Made by a program: the position numbers and the translations under genes. A DNA stretch of 64,000 nt from positions 19,822,592-19,886,591 of the forward strand of contig NC_135554.1 of NCBI RefSeq assembly GCF_964340395.1, given 5' to 3'. Below the pieces are notes generated by a model, which saw only the letters and a list, made by a program, of their open reading frames with translations, was not told the origin of the DNA and did not search any database. Each line of letters begins with the position of its first letter. The stretch's first letter is position 1. Below, in pieces: positions 52,684 to 62,959 of this stretch. Source of the DNA: Glandiceps talaboti. Its lineage: Eukaryota > Hemichordata > Enteropneusta > Spengelidae.

Positions 52684-55600
52684 TAATGTCATTATAATAT
52701 TCAACATTTCATATTATCAAATTAATATTAATTTCCCCTGTCAGTTTGAATTTTTAATCACTAGAATGACTGTAATTGGACAATCTGGATAAAGCTAACT
52801 GACCAAGCAAACTTTCTTTCTGCACCCTGCCATACCCTAGAAGTATATATACATCAAGGAAAACATTGTGTATTATCTGTAACCTGAGCCTAGTTCAAAC
52901 CACAGGCCATATATGATGCATTTTTTTTTTTACATATTTAAACATGGCACAATGATGAGGACTTAATTGTCATTTCACTCTTTATAAAGTTCAGTGTTGT
53001 TCGCAAGTGATGACTATACATTGTATAGTGCCTGTCACATTTCACTAGTTCCGTGCCAGCGTTTCTACACAGTGACTCAACTTGCTAAATTTGCAAAATG
53101 TGAAAAAAAGTTTGTCAAAAGAATTTTTTTTTCAAGAATCACAACAACAAAAACCTGACCTACTTTGTAACTTGCCCTATTTTCTGAGGGCATACTATTA
53201 GAAACTATCAATTTATTTATATTTTTGCCAAATTTAAAAAAAAAAAAATATTTCTTAGTATTTGGTATGTAAATCTGTTCGAATTTTTCCAATTTCTGCA
53301 TTTCGAACTCTCTTCCAATGTTACTTGCAATTTGCATATATATGAAACCATGAATGTATGACCTGTGAATGATTCCGTCCGTCCATCCATCCTCTCAATT
53401 ACACAGCTTCTAAAATCTCTTAGAAAAATAAAGCGATGACATATGTTGCTGTAACACAGTATCTAGAAACCATAAGAATGGTGTCACCATTCTGGTATCT
53501 GTATCTATGCAGTCAGTGAGGAGAACTGCATGTATGTAAACAAATGATATACATAAATTATCAGATATTCTGTGTGCAGGGTGATGATGTCAAATCACTA
53601 TTAATCATATAGAAGTATAAAAGTGTGTACACCTATCAGTAAACCCAGTCTTTTTAATTACATTTTATCATCATTTTTTTTTTTTTTTTTTTTAGAATAT
53701 CTAAGGGTTGAGTCTTATTTTAGCAGTTGATCTTGAACTAGTCATCGATAAAACTCTGACACATTGAATGTTGCAAAAAAATGTATACCAGTATAATTAC
53801 TAGCAGTTGACCTGGTATCCAAAAACAATTGAAATAAAACGTCGATTCCCAGACAGTTGTTTTTGTATTCACCGGGAGGAAATGAAATGTCCTGTACTTA
53901 GTACGAATGAAACCAGGAACAACTACCAGGAACAGATCATAAAAATAACTACTTCAACGGTATATATTTATACAGTATATACATGAACCAAAATGGTGTG
54001 TCTGTTGATAATAAATAACTTTGCGTGTTATATTTCGGAGTAGAAGTGTTATGTGTGTCAAATCTCACCCTGATCATTTCAACTTTGCTATTTACACATC
54101 ACATGTGATTTCACAGGGTGCTGACACACAGCATTCCAAAATGACTGCAATGTATACACATATTGTACATAGACACAAAGCTAACAAATATGGGTAACAG
54201 CCATGTATAAACATACCGGAATGTTGGCTTCTTCACTTCTGGAATGGGAATACTATATGTTTTCCTCCGAGGAGATGTCATTCTACTAGCCACAAGAGCA
54301 TGGAATAGTCCATGTAACAATGTTTTTGTATGATGATATGAGTAGGACACGTCAATGTCTGAAGCCCATCATGTCATCGGCTGTGTCAACTGAAGCCCTC
54401 TCAACCTTTGTACCAGCCCAACTAGTTTTAGAGTGTATTTAAAATACATATACATATGCATACATGTTGCCGCCTACACAATCTTGTCACATGGTGATCA
54501 CATGACCCCTACCAAGCCAACACATATTGTGTGCAGTTGTCATGGCAACTGTGAAAATATATACCTCCACTTCAGATATTGATTGGCACATGACAGTGTT
54601 CTTGCCTGGGCATGTCCTTTGATGCAGTTACAATGAATTGATGACAGCTTGCTGCAGTTGTAGGGGTGTTGAAAAAACTGACTTTCTGAGGTATGAAGTA
54701 ATATTTCATTTATTTTTCCAGAAAAAAAGGCACAAATAAATTTTCTGAGGTAGGTATCATTTCTCATCCATCAAATACATTTTTTTTTTTGGCATCAAAA
54801 TTTCCATGGTTTTTTACTTTGCCATATGAAGCAACAATGAGTATTTGAAGTTTATCACACATCATTATCATAAATGGATTTGTCATCCTATATTCCCACT
54901 TCTCAAGTTCAACGACACTGACGCTGGACATGCAATTTGTTGCATTTCATTACACAAAAGCAATTCATCATCCTACCTATATACCTGCTGCTGAAAGCAA
55001 TTACATTAACATCCAGAAATTGTTGCTTGCCTGGGGCTTGAAATTACACTGTTACAGTTAAATTGTTATTCTGTTACTCTCGCACCATACTGAATGGACT
55101 CTCCAACTACATGTACTATTACTAGATATCATTCCCCAATATTTTTTCTTCGTTCTGCCAAGGAAAATATGAGTGACCTATTATAAAGGGGCCCTTGTCA
55201 CTACGAGCTGTTAGACAAATAGTGAGAACCCTTAGGTCATGAGTATTTTCTGGCTGAATGAAGCAAAATATTGGGGAATAATATAATTATACCATCGTCT
55301 GGATATAAAAAAAAAAGAAATCGGGGAAAGTGCGCTATGGCAATTTTGAATGTTTTGACTCATATTTTGAACACAGCAGAACCAATGACGTAGACACACG
55401 TTGTCGTGACATAGACGTGCATTGTCGTGATGTAGAATGACTGGAGTATATAATATATTCCATATTTTTAGTTGAACCTGGCTCGTGCATGATGTCATCA
55501 AATTGACAAATACCATTTCACCATGACAAGTATAGCAAACTTACAGTAAGGTCGAAATTAATTAATTATTGCTATAGTTTGTGAAATTTGTAAGATGCTA

Positions 55601-58600
55601 CAGGTATAGACTAGAATAATAAAAGACTGGTCTCAGCCAAGACACACATGTAAAATTAGCCTTCAAATAAAATGCAAAAAATTATTATGATTCTGTTCTC
55701 TAAAATTCAATGTCTATCTACTACGACCTGAAGGAAAAGTATGGAGCTCAATTAGTCTGGAAATTATGTACGAGGTTTGACATTATTCTATATACATAAA
55801 TATGATAAAGCTTTACTAGATCTAACTAGAACATTTTTTTTTAAATGACTTACTAATGTAATATTTTACACTCTGAAGAATATTAAACCACCTGTAGGTG
55901 AATATATTTGTGTAGCTGTACACATATTGGACAATAAATAACATAACTCTGACTTCTGTGTGGAAGATCAGCTGCACCATAAAATCAGCACCCCCTTCAT
56001 GAGACATGATTTCAACCTATCGCTATACTACTTACAGATACAATCAACATGTAATTAACATGTATAATATCTAATTAGTAGTACTAATTAGTAATTACTA
56101 TCTGAACAATTCTAATTAGTATCTGACCAAGTTTCATTCAATGTACTGTTGGTTGGTTGGTTGGTTGTCTCATTGAAAAAATAATACTCCCAGTTATACA
56201 CTATACAGCTGAGGGCAGTTTTTTAATTGAGTAATTTACATATACAACACATCTATATCATATATACAAACTGATGTACTGGTAGATATCAAAACAAAAT
56301 CTCATTAGCTTTGCATTAACACGTCAACAAAATGTTAGCCTAATATGTGATCGATGAGGGGGCACACAGTACAGGGATATTCGATTACAATTATGCAGTA
56401 GATATCGGTAGTTGTATACAAAACAACCCATGTTTTAGCTATATGAAGCCCAGAGGACTGTGAAAGGGTCTAATTATGTATATAAATTGATGTACTGATT
56501 GATATCAAAAAACAAAATCTCAGTATGAAACGTAAGCTTGGTGGCATACTAAACTATATATATATATATGTGTAAACAAGCTTTGCTATTTCTAAATACC
56601 TGCTTTAACATAATATTACACTTTACATGTTAAATATTTAAAAGTTTACAATAAAGTTAAGTGACCTCATAATACTGCCATAAACATAAAATTTGCTGTG
56701 GTCACAAATTGTTTCAAATTAATTAGGTAATTAATCTGAGGCAAATGATGGCAATTAAAAACTAGTACTTTGTATTATAAATATTGGTTGGTCTCACCTT
56801 AGAAAGCTGGACACTGGCAAATGAAGTCTTGGACAAGAATACATACAGCCACAAGTACAAAGACACATACCAGTTTCAAATTCCGTCAGTGCTTTTATGA
56901 CTCGTGTGAATGTCTATATACTGATGGCGTAAAGTGAGTGTGTTCCTATATATTCTATTCGAGTGTCTGATTAATTGTTTACGACCAGCATCACAAGGCC
57001 TTCACTATTCTGACGTCTGACTTGGCGTGATTTCGTTAAACAGATTTCTGCTGCCTTATTTGGTGGCTACTGATGCAATGTACATGCCGTAACCATAGAA
57101 ACTAATAAACTTTCTCTACATCACTGAAGTCGATGCCAGAATTGGAAGTGTAGGCCTATTTCTCAACCACGATAATGAATCAAATTAAAGATATGGTGAA
57201 GCTTTTGCTGGTAAACAAGAGTATCGGGTATTTTGTGATTTTGAATGCATGCTTTTTAATAGTCATTGATTTTTTAGAGGTGACCTTCTAAAATAAGTCT
57301 GTTTTCCCCTGGCTGTATCCTTTACATTGAGTGAAAACTTGAGATGGTTTTCAGCGAACTTTTATGGTTGTATATTGTGCTTATGCATATTGCATTACTA
57401 CAGATTAATAGCTAAGTACCGGAGAAGACCCAGACTACAGAATATTCTCAAAACAAATTCTTCAGAAGAAGTAACTTCACCTACTGTCAATCATGTGAGT
57501 CAAAATACATCAAATAAATCCAGCACCAGATATTTGGGTAGAATCAGTGCACTACGGGGACAAATTTCCCTAAAAATCAAAGTACATCAAATTGCTTCAA
57601 AATTTGCCAAATGAAAGCTGGTTCCCAGTCCTTTTGAAATAATAAAAGAAATTTGGGGTTTCACAGTCTTGTTTTCAAGAAAATTGTCAATCTTTTATTT
57701 TTACAAAGTTAGCACTATGACAGTATTTGGTACCCTGAAAGATCCTATCATTGTTTCCTCTGTAATCATGGGTATAGTGAGTGGTTAGGCGTAAAAACAA
57801 AAAATTGTGTGGTTCCGATTACATTCAATTTTAGAATAGGTGGGGTAGGTAGATATTTGAGCAATGCACATTTGCACATGAGCAACAAAATATAAATGTA
57901 CCAGTCCTGTCAATGTTAGATTAGTCAAGTGCTCTATGTTCAATAATATAATTTCCTTTGTTTTATTTTTTCCTCACACCTTACTTCTGTATTGCTCTTT
58001 TGTTGTTGTTGAGATAATTAGAGATAATAAGTTGTATTAAATTATTATTTTTGTATAATGTTTTGTTTTTAAGTTCAAAAGACAGGATTTTTACCAAAGT
58101 GTAAAAGTTAGTTGAAAACATGTTGGTAAAAATCTTCCTTCCTTCAGCTGTTCAGTGCCAGCGTGTTGTATTGGTACATGGTACAGAAAGATATAAATTT
58201 CAGTTTAACAAAATTTCTCCCATCCATTAATTACTGAAGTTATGAAACCTCCGTAAAAACTTGTCCGTGCTCAGACAGTGTTACCCTTTTTAATTCTCTC
58301 TTGATAAAAAAACTCTTTAAAAACACATTTGTGAGGAGTACTTTTGATGCCAATCTGCAGTCACTTGATATAATCATGATAATGGCAGATTAAACAGACA
58401 AGTACAAGCTCTGTTTGACCTTACATTGCCAGTTGACCTCTCCAATGTATACACCATGGCTCGCCAAAAAACATGACTGACGATAAACAAAGATTACTGA
58501 GTACACTTACTACGCCACTGATGTGAGTGACAACTCATCTTGATAACAATTAACACGAAGGAATTTTGAAGAGTAATATTACTATGACACAAAACTTTAC

Positions 58601-61600
58601 TTTATAAAAATAGTAACCTTTTGTGGCAGCTGAAGTGTGCTGAATACGTGTATCCTCTATACGACACGTGTGTACATATATGGCAAGCTGTCGTGATCTG
58701 ATACTCAAAGCATCTGTGTCATGCAACATATGCTATGTGGGTTCGCTCTACGCCTACCAGTACCACTCCATAGTGTTCATTTTACTTCTTTTATGTTCAA
58801 AGTATAATAGCTAGCAGTTTCAGACCATATTTTTTGAGGGCACAATTATGTTATTCATGACCAGTCTGATATGTTTGTGTCATTATGGCAACATATGCTA
58901 TGTAGGTGGGTTGATTTTTTTCGCGATAAGCTTTTCCTACTGACCATATTTCATGTACCATTCATTTCACAGGTTTTTTTTGTGTTGGCATGCCTTCAGT
59001 TTTTATAACTACATTGTTTGAAAATGTTGTAAATTGATCATTGTATCTGATTTCGGCAACATATGTGAGGACAGTACAATATATTTACTCTGGAATGGTA
59101 AATTAGAACTGATTGCGACATTTCAATCCATCCACATTTACCACCATGCAACCATGCTGTTTGAGGTCCATGGTAGAATAGTCTATATCATAGTGTTATC
59201 CTTAATCGAATCTCAAAATCTCTCTCTCGAGATGAGGTTAGAGATATGATTCAATACCACATTGTATCCAAACTATAGTGGACGGATCAAAACTTCGCAT
59301 TCTATTCCAATTTACAAGTCTCTAAGTAACTATATATCGCTTTCCTATTAATTCTTGGAATCATTCAACAAATATATTTTCCAACATATGTTAGATGAGA
59401 CTCTTTCACCCACTCTATCATTTAGAATTATCGTAATCAAAAGTAATTTTTTTTTTTATCTTGGACATAATTCTTCAGTAAATCAGAGTTTTCAAACAAA
59501 CCATTAAAATACGGAGTAGCCAAATTGCTGCCATATTTCATTGTATTGGTAACTTATAATACAGGTGAATTTAACAGTGTGGAAATGTACGGTTAACTGA
59601 ATTTTTTTTTGTTGAAATAGATGATATTTTAATATCTAAATTAACTTTGTGATTGACTGTTACAGTGTTAGCGTGTATGTGATGGACAGTACATGTCCCG
59701 ACTTAATTCTTTGCTATGAGTTTAGTAGGTAAATGCTGAGTATCCGAAATTTTTAAATGCATGGCTGGTTAAGCCACAGAGGAAGTCATGAATTGCCTGG
59801 TACAATGCATGCAATGCTTCATACAATGGACACGTTGCATAATTCATGACTTTTGTAAGGAAAAGCTGCAGACAGCTTTCCGGTCGCTGTTAACCCCTTT
59901 TAAAATCATTTCATCATTTGTTTTCTGGAAGGTCACCATAAACACTTTAAGACAGGCCATCAGCAGAGCTGTGGGCCATCACCTAAATCTGTGTTTCTCA
60001 GTTTACTTAACTCGCCCAGATTATCATAATTTCAATGTAGAGACTGTGACATGTCACCAGTGGCTTAAGTAGTAACACTTCCTGAGGCATAGTCTGTGTT
60101 TCATGTTGTTTAGGTTATCACCTCTGCACTCACTAATGTCAATGGGGTGGCCACGGTACCCTGTCATGTACATGTATTACACACTGCTGCTGACGACTAC
60201 ATTGTGGTTCAACAGATAAACATCATGTCACGTAGGGTGTGGAAGGGCAGAAAAACCGATTAATAACAAGTATGTTAGCAAGGCAGAAACAACTAGCCTC
60301 ACTGCCGGTATTACGTGAATGTTGCTATGGTGATAACATGGTGGCTTATGCGTAGTTTTATACACATTGCGTTTTTAAGGCTCGTTAGTGTCTTCATGAC
60401 CTTCGTAATGACCACACGGTTTTTGAACCACATTCATTAGACAAAACATTAAACTACACGGTGTAGACGTCACAGGATTAAGCTTTTGATCTTTAAATGA
60501 CGGATTCTAAATTAAAAAGTACTGACGTTTCAGATTTTCACTACAATAATCATCTGTGAGTGCATTGGGAATAGACTCCCAACGCAAAAAAATCTATGAA
60601 TCATACAAGAATGTGGCCTACTACGACTCAAATATATCTATCACTAAACATTAGACACTTACCAATGCAAATTATTTGTTGAAAAAAATGTCTTTTCCAA
60701 CAATCTGTCAGGTATGATACTGTGTACAGTTCAAAACAAAGATAATAGTAAGAATAGAATAGAATAGAATAGAATCTTTATTGCATCCGTTAAGAAAACT
60801 ACATTTCTTCATTGGATTTTCTGCAATAATTGGTGCTATTAAAACAAACTAGTAAATAAACTACAGTCAGCGCTATAAGTATGTCTTTGATCAGAGTTAA
60901 AAAGAGTACTAAATTTTGTTCCATTGTCTAGTTCTTTGAAATTACCTAGACCACTGATTGTACTTAGTCTGGTATACATTTGTTGTCTCTCAATGTTATA
61001 GTTGTTACATGTTGTGATGAAGTGACATTTCATCTTCTATCATATTGCAGGTGTTGCATAATCTGTTTTCTATCTCTGTTTTTGGTCTTTTATGTCTTCC
61101 AATTTCAATTTGTAGAACATGTGAGCTCATGCAGTCTAATTCAAACGAAACAGCCTCACTATTTCTTCACTATTTTTCATAATTTTAGGATAATTGGCTG
61201 TTGATATCTTATTGTATAACCTGTATTCCTTCTAGTGTATCACCCTACTATACTTTACATTCTAAACCGGATACAAAGTTAAGGAGTCGATGTTTATGAG
61301 CAATTTGACACTCAGTAAACTTTCATACATTAATAACCAGCAAGATGCCAGGATAAAAATACCATTTTGTGACTCAGTCACTTGAGCTACATGTACACAC
61401 ATAATTCTAATATTTTCCAAAAATAAACTTTTTGAAATACTGCTAAAATTTTATGAACGTAACAGTATTACTGTTACAGTAGTAATCATGTATACTGATA
61501 TGATATGATATGATACATGATATATGATATGATATGATATAATATGATGAAATAAAATCTGATTTGATATATGATGTGATATATTATATGCTATAATATG

Positions 61601-62742
61601 CCATGATATGATATGATAATGATATTATGATATGATATGCTATGATGTGATTTGTTTCTGAAATTGAGATATTTAAATATCTGTAATTTAAATAAGATAT
61701 GAATTTTGTTTTAAAATTACATAATTTTTTTTTTCAAATCCGTGTAACATACAGAAAGGAATATCATTACATTGGGCAAGAATTAATTTTACTTTATTTT
61801 GAAATGTGTGCGGTAAACCATACAATCATGTATGTATCTACTTTTCCAGAAGATAAAAAAGGAGAGGAGATTTCCTCTAATTTCAATACATTCTTGCAGG
61901 CCAGAGCGTCTTTTTCCATGGTCAAAACGAAAAATAACCAGGCAGTACCATGTGTTTTTAGGAAGGTGTTGTAGTAAACCTATGGTTTTATGACATTGAC
62001 CTTCATTAACCCCTTCAATACTGAAAACATTCCCGCCAAAATTGTTTGGACAAAATTCTTGTTTTATGTAAGTTTTTGGCATATATCAACTTCATTTTAG
62101 ACTGGAATTAAAGAAATGTTACTTCCTAATAAAGTAATATTATTGTAATTATGAAAATATTCATATAAATTGGGTCCCCATATTATTTAAAACTCGTCTC
62201 TAGTCATGAAAGGGTTAATATAACTGTCATGTATGATCAGAATTTCCAGTTTTAAAAGAAAAATGTTATTTACTAAAAGTTACACTCAGTTATTTCAACT
62301 AAAAACATTGAGAAACACAGAGAAAAGAAGTCTCCATATGTTTTACATTTTAGTTTGGTGTCTAATTTACTCATTTTTTTTCAATAAATGGAAAGTCCTA
62401 CATGTAACATGGACATGATATTCCACACTAATTATGTTATAATTAAATTTTTAATCATTTCATTGAAGAAATTTTTTTTATTTTTGAAAATTGTCGTACG
62501 ACAACTAATAAATGTTGTTTATCTGACTAGATGTACATGAAGCTTTGAACTTGACATTCACAAAATAGAGAGTATAGTATAGAGAGAGAGACTGGATATT
62601 CGATAGATTTCACTTACCAACATTGGGTTAGGAAGGTACCTATATCGTAGGACGGATACTGGAGATGGCCCATTCCGCAGTTCCACCACTGTTTATAACG
62701 TTCAGTGTTAAACAAAGTGAAGTTATTCTCGACTTTCGCCAT
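38538..62742 (-). CDS. PDE4: cAMP-specific 3',5'-cyclic phosphodiesterase 4 (dunce-type), full gene
   Basis: Hydrolyses cAMP to AMP in the cytosol and at scaffolds, ending cAMP/PKA signals. Twelve shared exons plus the 62.7-kb first exon sum to 1998 nt, 665 residues, with every splice phase matching. By residue of that form: PKA motif RRES77F; UCR1 about 97-135 ([12 protein letters not shown]); UCR2 about 155-225 ([11 protein letters not shown]...FKRMLNREL); catalytic domain about 285-605. Active-site residues are H355 and H359 (HNNIHAAD), H395-D396, D513 (VHCAD), purine-binding Q564 and F567. The tail keeps PIS608P and KFQF, the ERK site and docking motif of mammalian PDE4. Spacings H395-D513 and D513-Q564 equal those of human PDE4D. 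The one oddity is HDVHHPG in place of HDVDHPG. Long-form architecture implies PKA activation and dimerisation through the UCRs. The gene spans 24 kb; exon entries follow. Confidence 0.95.
39048..39230 (-). CDS. PDE4: PDE4 exon 12 (metal Asp)
   Basis: 183 nt, coding [20 protein letters not shown] through [13 protein letters not shown] to ASVEKSQ. Carries the metal-binding Asp and ends with the invariant nucleotide-binding Gln. Confidence 0.97.
39387..39509 (-). CDS. PDE4: PDE4 exon 11
   Basis: 123 nt, coding [20 protein letters not shown] then [21 protein letters not shown]. Includes the VETKK region used as an ERK docking site in mammals. Confidence 0.97.
39571..39940. repeat. Interspersed repeat family B, copy 2 (PDE4 intron)
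   Basis: Starts ATTCCCCCAATATTTTTC. The 5' third is an imperfect inverted repeat (AAGGAAAATACGAGTGACCT paired with AGGTCACACATATTTTCC). It is followed by a roughly 220-bp 3' body with TTTGACTCATATTTCAAACA and GTCGTGACA. Lies in the intron between exons 11 and 10. Confidence 0.8.
40283..40437 (-). CDS. PDE4: PDE4 exon 10
   Basis: 155 nt, coding [20 protein letters not shown] then [15 protein letters not shown] and [18 protein letters not shown] is conserved. Confidence 0.97.
40989..41088 (-). CDS. PDE4: PDE4 exon 9 (HD motif, substituted)
   Basis: 100 nt, coding [20 protein letters not shown] then [13 protein letters not shown]. The metal-binding H and D of HD are intact. The fourth position of HDVDHPG is His (codon CAC, one base from GAC). 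Confidence 0.96.
41791..41955 (-). CDS. PDE4: PDE4 exon 8 (HNxxHAAD motif)
   Basis: 165 nt. Contains [20 protein letters not shown] with the general-acid His and a metal-binding His. The frame runs into the intron after ATALQ, where a GTATGTG donor fits. Confidence 0.97.
43127..43225 (-). CDS. PDE4: PDE4 exon 7
   Basis: 99 nt, coding [20 protein letters not shown] then [13 protein letters not shown], the first catalytic helices. Confidence 0.96.
43375..43535. repeat. Three diverged ~66-bp tandem units in a PDE4 intron
   Basis: CAATCACTATCTGGCTTAC at about 43382, CAATCACTATCTGATTTAC at about 43456 and CAATCACAATCTGGCTCAT at about 43514 mark the units, each followed by a CATAAATACC-like stretch. 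Confidence 0.7.
43714..43913 (-). CDS. PDE4: PDE4 exon 6 (LR2, entry to catalytic domain)
   Basis: 200 nt. Encodes [18 protein letters not shown], then a variable linker, then [16 protein letters not shown] and [15 protein letters not shown]. The HNSFTG segment is closer to dunce than to vertebrate PDE4. Confidence 0.95.
44478..44571 (-). CDS. PDE4: PDE4 exon 5 (UCR2)
   Basis: 94 nt, the same size as the vertebrate exon, coding [20 protein letters not shown] then [11 protein letters not shown]. Splices phase 1 to give the D of DKQ. Confidence 0.96.
45033..45195 (-). CDS. PDE4: PDE4 exon 4 (linker and start of UCR2)
   Basis: 163 nt, CTTCAG acceptor, AAA|GTAAGT donor. Encodes a variable linker ([20 protein letters not shown]) followed by [20 protein letters not shown]. 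In vertebrates the linker and UCR2 start lie on separate exons; here one exon covers both. Confidence 0.95.
45380..46200. repeat. Degenerate ~170-bp tandem array in the PDE4 intron between exons 4 and 3
   Basis: Recurring blocks AAACTTGAC-(G/C)-TG-ATTT, AACAT-AACGTCAC, TTTGATC-GTTCA and AGGTTGCTTGGAGA-GGGG occur roughly every 140-190 bp. Units are heavily diverged and G-rich at one end. Confidence 0.6.
46895..46996 (-). CDS. PDE4: PDE4 exon 3 (UCR1 core)
   Basis: 102 nt between TTTGCAG and AAA|GTAAGT. Encodes [20 protein letters not shown] then RNNYVSLTG, the UCR1 core. Confidence 0.95.
47593..47775 (-). CDS. PDE4: PDE4 exon 2 (PKA site)
   Basis: 183 nt, acceptor TTGCAG, donor TTC|GTGAGT. 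Reads [20 protein letters not shown], then [19 protein letters not shown] and [14 protein letters not shown]. This is the segment ahead of UCR1 shared by all long PDE4 forms. RRES77F matches the activating PKA site (Ser54 in PDE4D3). Confidence 0.95.
51880..51975 (-). mobile_element. Retroelement 3'-end remnant
   Basis: On the minus strand, TGTACAGCGCTTTTGAATG...AGAAAAGGTGCTGTAGAAAA followed by TAAATAAACTTC resembles the paired GCGCTTT...AAGGCGCT-AT-AAATAAA 3' terminus common to many animal SINEs and their partner LINEs. Too short to classify. Confidence 0.45.
52390..52684. repeat. (CAT)n/(GTCATC)n array
   Basis: Degenerate at the left, perfect CAT triplets from about 52619 to 52683. Poly-Ser and Met-rich frames over it are artefacts. 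Confidence 0.95.
54217..54281 (-). CDS. PDE4: PDE4 alternative first exon 1c
   Basis: Encodes 21 residues plus two bases, [16 protein letters not shown] then KKPTF, ending in a phase-2 donor CCG|GTATGT. Joined to exon 2 it reads KPTFRFDVENG. The basic RRKTYS motif is itself a possible PKA site and recalls the short basic N-terminus of PDE4D3 (…FRRHSWICFDVDNG). This ATG is the first in frame after a stop near 54375; upstream codons in the open frame lack ATG. Isoform length would be 645 residues. Confidence 0.6.
54486..54506. promoter_or_regulatory. Double E-box palindrome upstream of PDE4 exon 1c
   Basis: An imperfect 21-bp dyad. On the minus strand it reads GTCATGTGATC, then ACCATGTGAC. It contains two CATGTG E-boxes in TCATGTG-type (M-box-like) contexts, about 205 bp upstream of the exon 1c ATG. 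A TATA-like TTTTAAATAC lies between (about 54440). Function inferred from position only. Confidence 0.3.
55130..55502. repeat. Interspersed repeat family B, copy 3 (PDE4 intron)
   Basis: Best-preserved inverted part: 55131-55180, starting ATTCCCCAATATTTTTTC, pairs with 55233-55279, ending AAAATATTGGGGAAT. The loop is about 52 bp. It continues into the same 3' body as the 39.6-kb copy (GAATGTTTTGACTCATATTT, GTAGACACACGTTGTCGTGA). Confidence 0.8.
56798..56868 (-). CDS. PDE4: PDE4 possible alternative first exon 1b
   Basis: A minus-strand frame reads [19 protein letters not shown] then SSFL and ends phase 2 at CTAAG|GTGAGA, a near-ideal donor. Joined to exon 2 it would give ...SFLSFDVENG. TATATA lies about 50 bp upstream (56920-56915) and an in-frame stop at about 56916-56914. 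The Cys-rich start is unusual; the inner ATG at 56844 gives a shorter version. Support is only positional: right phase, donor, TATA. It could be a coincidence in a 15-kb intron. Confidence 0.3.
57050..60750. other. PDE4 upstream intron, gene-free
   Basis: No exon recognised on either strand. A 95-codon plus-strand frame at 57327-57614 begins with TTG and shows no motif. Confidence 0.5.
60755..61060 (-). mobile_element. 3' end of a non-LTR retrotransposon
   Basis: On the minus strand [10 protein letters not shown], then (after a frameshift) [19 protein letters not shown] and later [10 protein letters not shown] reproduces the C-terminal CCHC-type motif of LINE reverse transcriptase ORFs (CxxC...E-HFxxxCxxYxxxR...). 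It is followed by a short 3' UTR, AATAAAGATTCTATT and four (ATTCT) tail units at 60757-60776. The 5' part is lost, as usual for truncated insertions. The clade is undetermined. Confidence 0.7.
61490..61645. repeat. (ATATG)n pentanucleotide array
   Basis: Degenerate GATAT/ATGAT units across about 150 bp. Confidence 0.9.
62006..62218. mobile_element. TTAA-flanked MITE, piggyBac-like ends
   Basis: A 213-bp segment bounded by TTAACCCCTTCAATACTGA on the left and TCATGAAAGGGTTAA on the right. The outer 12 bp are inverted repeats with one mismatch, and TTAA is present at both ends. TTAA targets with CCY...RGG termini are the signature of piggyBac elements. No transposase is encoded. It lies about 400 bp downstream (in the intron) of PDE4 exon 1a. 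Confidence 0.65.
62618..62742 (-). CDS. PDE4: PDE4 alternative first exon 1a
   Basis: Encodes 41 residues beginning [18 protein letters not shown] and ending GTFLTQC, with TG left over. The donor is TTG|GTAAGT. Joined to exon 2 it yields CFDVENG, the same residues as at this junction in vertebrate PDE4. A TGA stop sits immediately upstream of the ATG in frame, so the start is well defined, though an internal ATG with a better Kozak context (GGAATGG) occurs at residue 24. N-termini of PDE4 isoforms are variable and target the enzyme, so lack of homology is expected. Confidence 0.65.
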
Positions 62743-62959
62743 TCAGAGAATTACTTATGGTCCATATAACTCAATATACTGTGTTACACACAACTTGTTT
62801 TTAGGATGAATTCATCAGCAAGACAAAAACTTATAAGACTGTGACTCAGTGATTTGACAATGTTGGCACAATGTTATGAATTGTGTACGCACGCAGCAAA
62901 TACCAGTATGGTCTGTCAATCCCACATCCCGGCTGTATGAGGATTGCTAAACCCTTTAT

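Larger units (their letters stand above)
47776..54216. other. First large PDE4 intron
   Basis: Intronic between exon 2 and alternative exon 1c. Holds a diverged roughly 120-bp duplication near 49370-49600 (GATATGGTT...GACAACTT-AA-TACAAAATAGCAA), a retroelement 3' end at 51880-51975 and a CAT repeat. No further first exon with a convincing phase-2 donor was seen. Confidence 0.5.

Noticed and set aside
54282-54350. Upstream extension of PDE4 exon 1c to a GTG
   Set aside because: The extended frame has no ATG before the stop near 54375; the first ATG at 54281 is the sensible start.
57327-57614. 95-codon plus-strand frame with a hydrophobic segment
   Set aside because: Starts at TTG, no homology recognised, no Kozak or splice support, and lies inside a PDE4 intron on the opposite strand.
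59788-60072. 94-codon plus-strand frame
   Set aside because: No motif, no conserved composition and no splice context; typical chance ORF.
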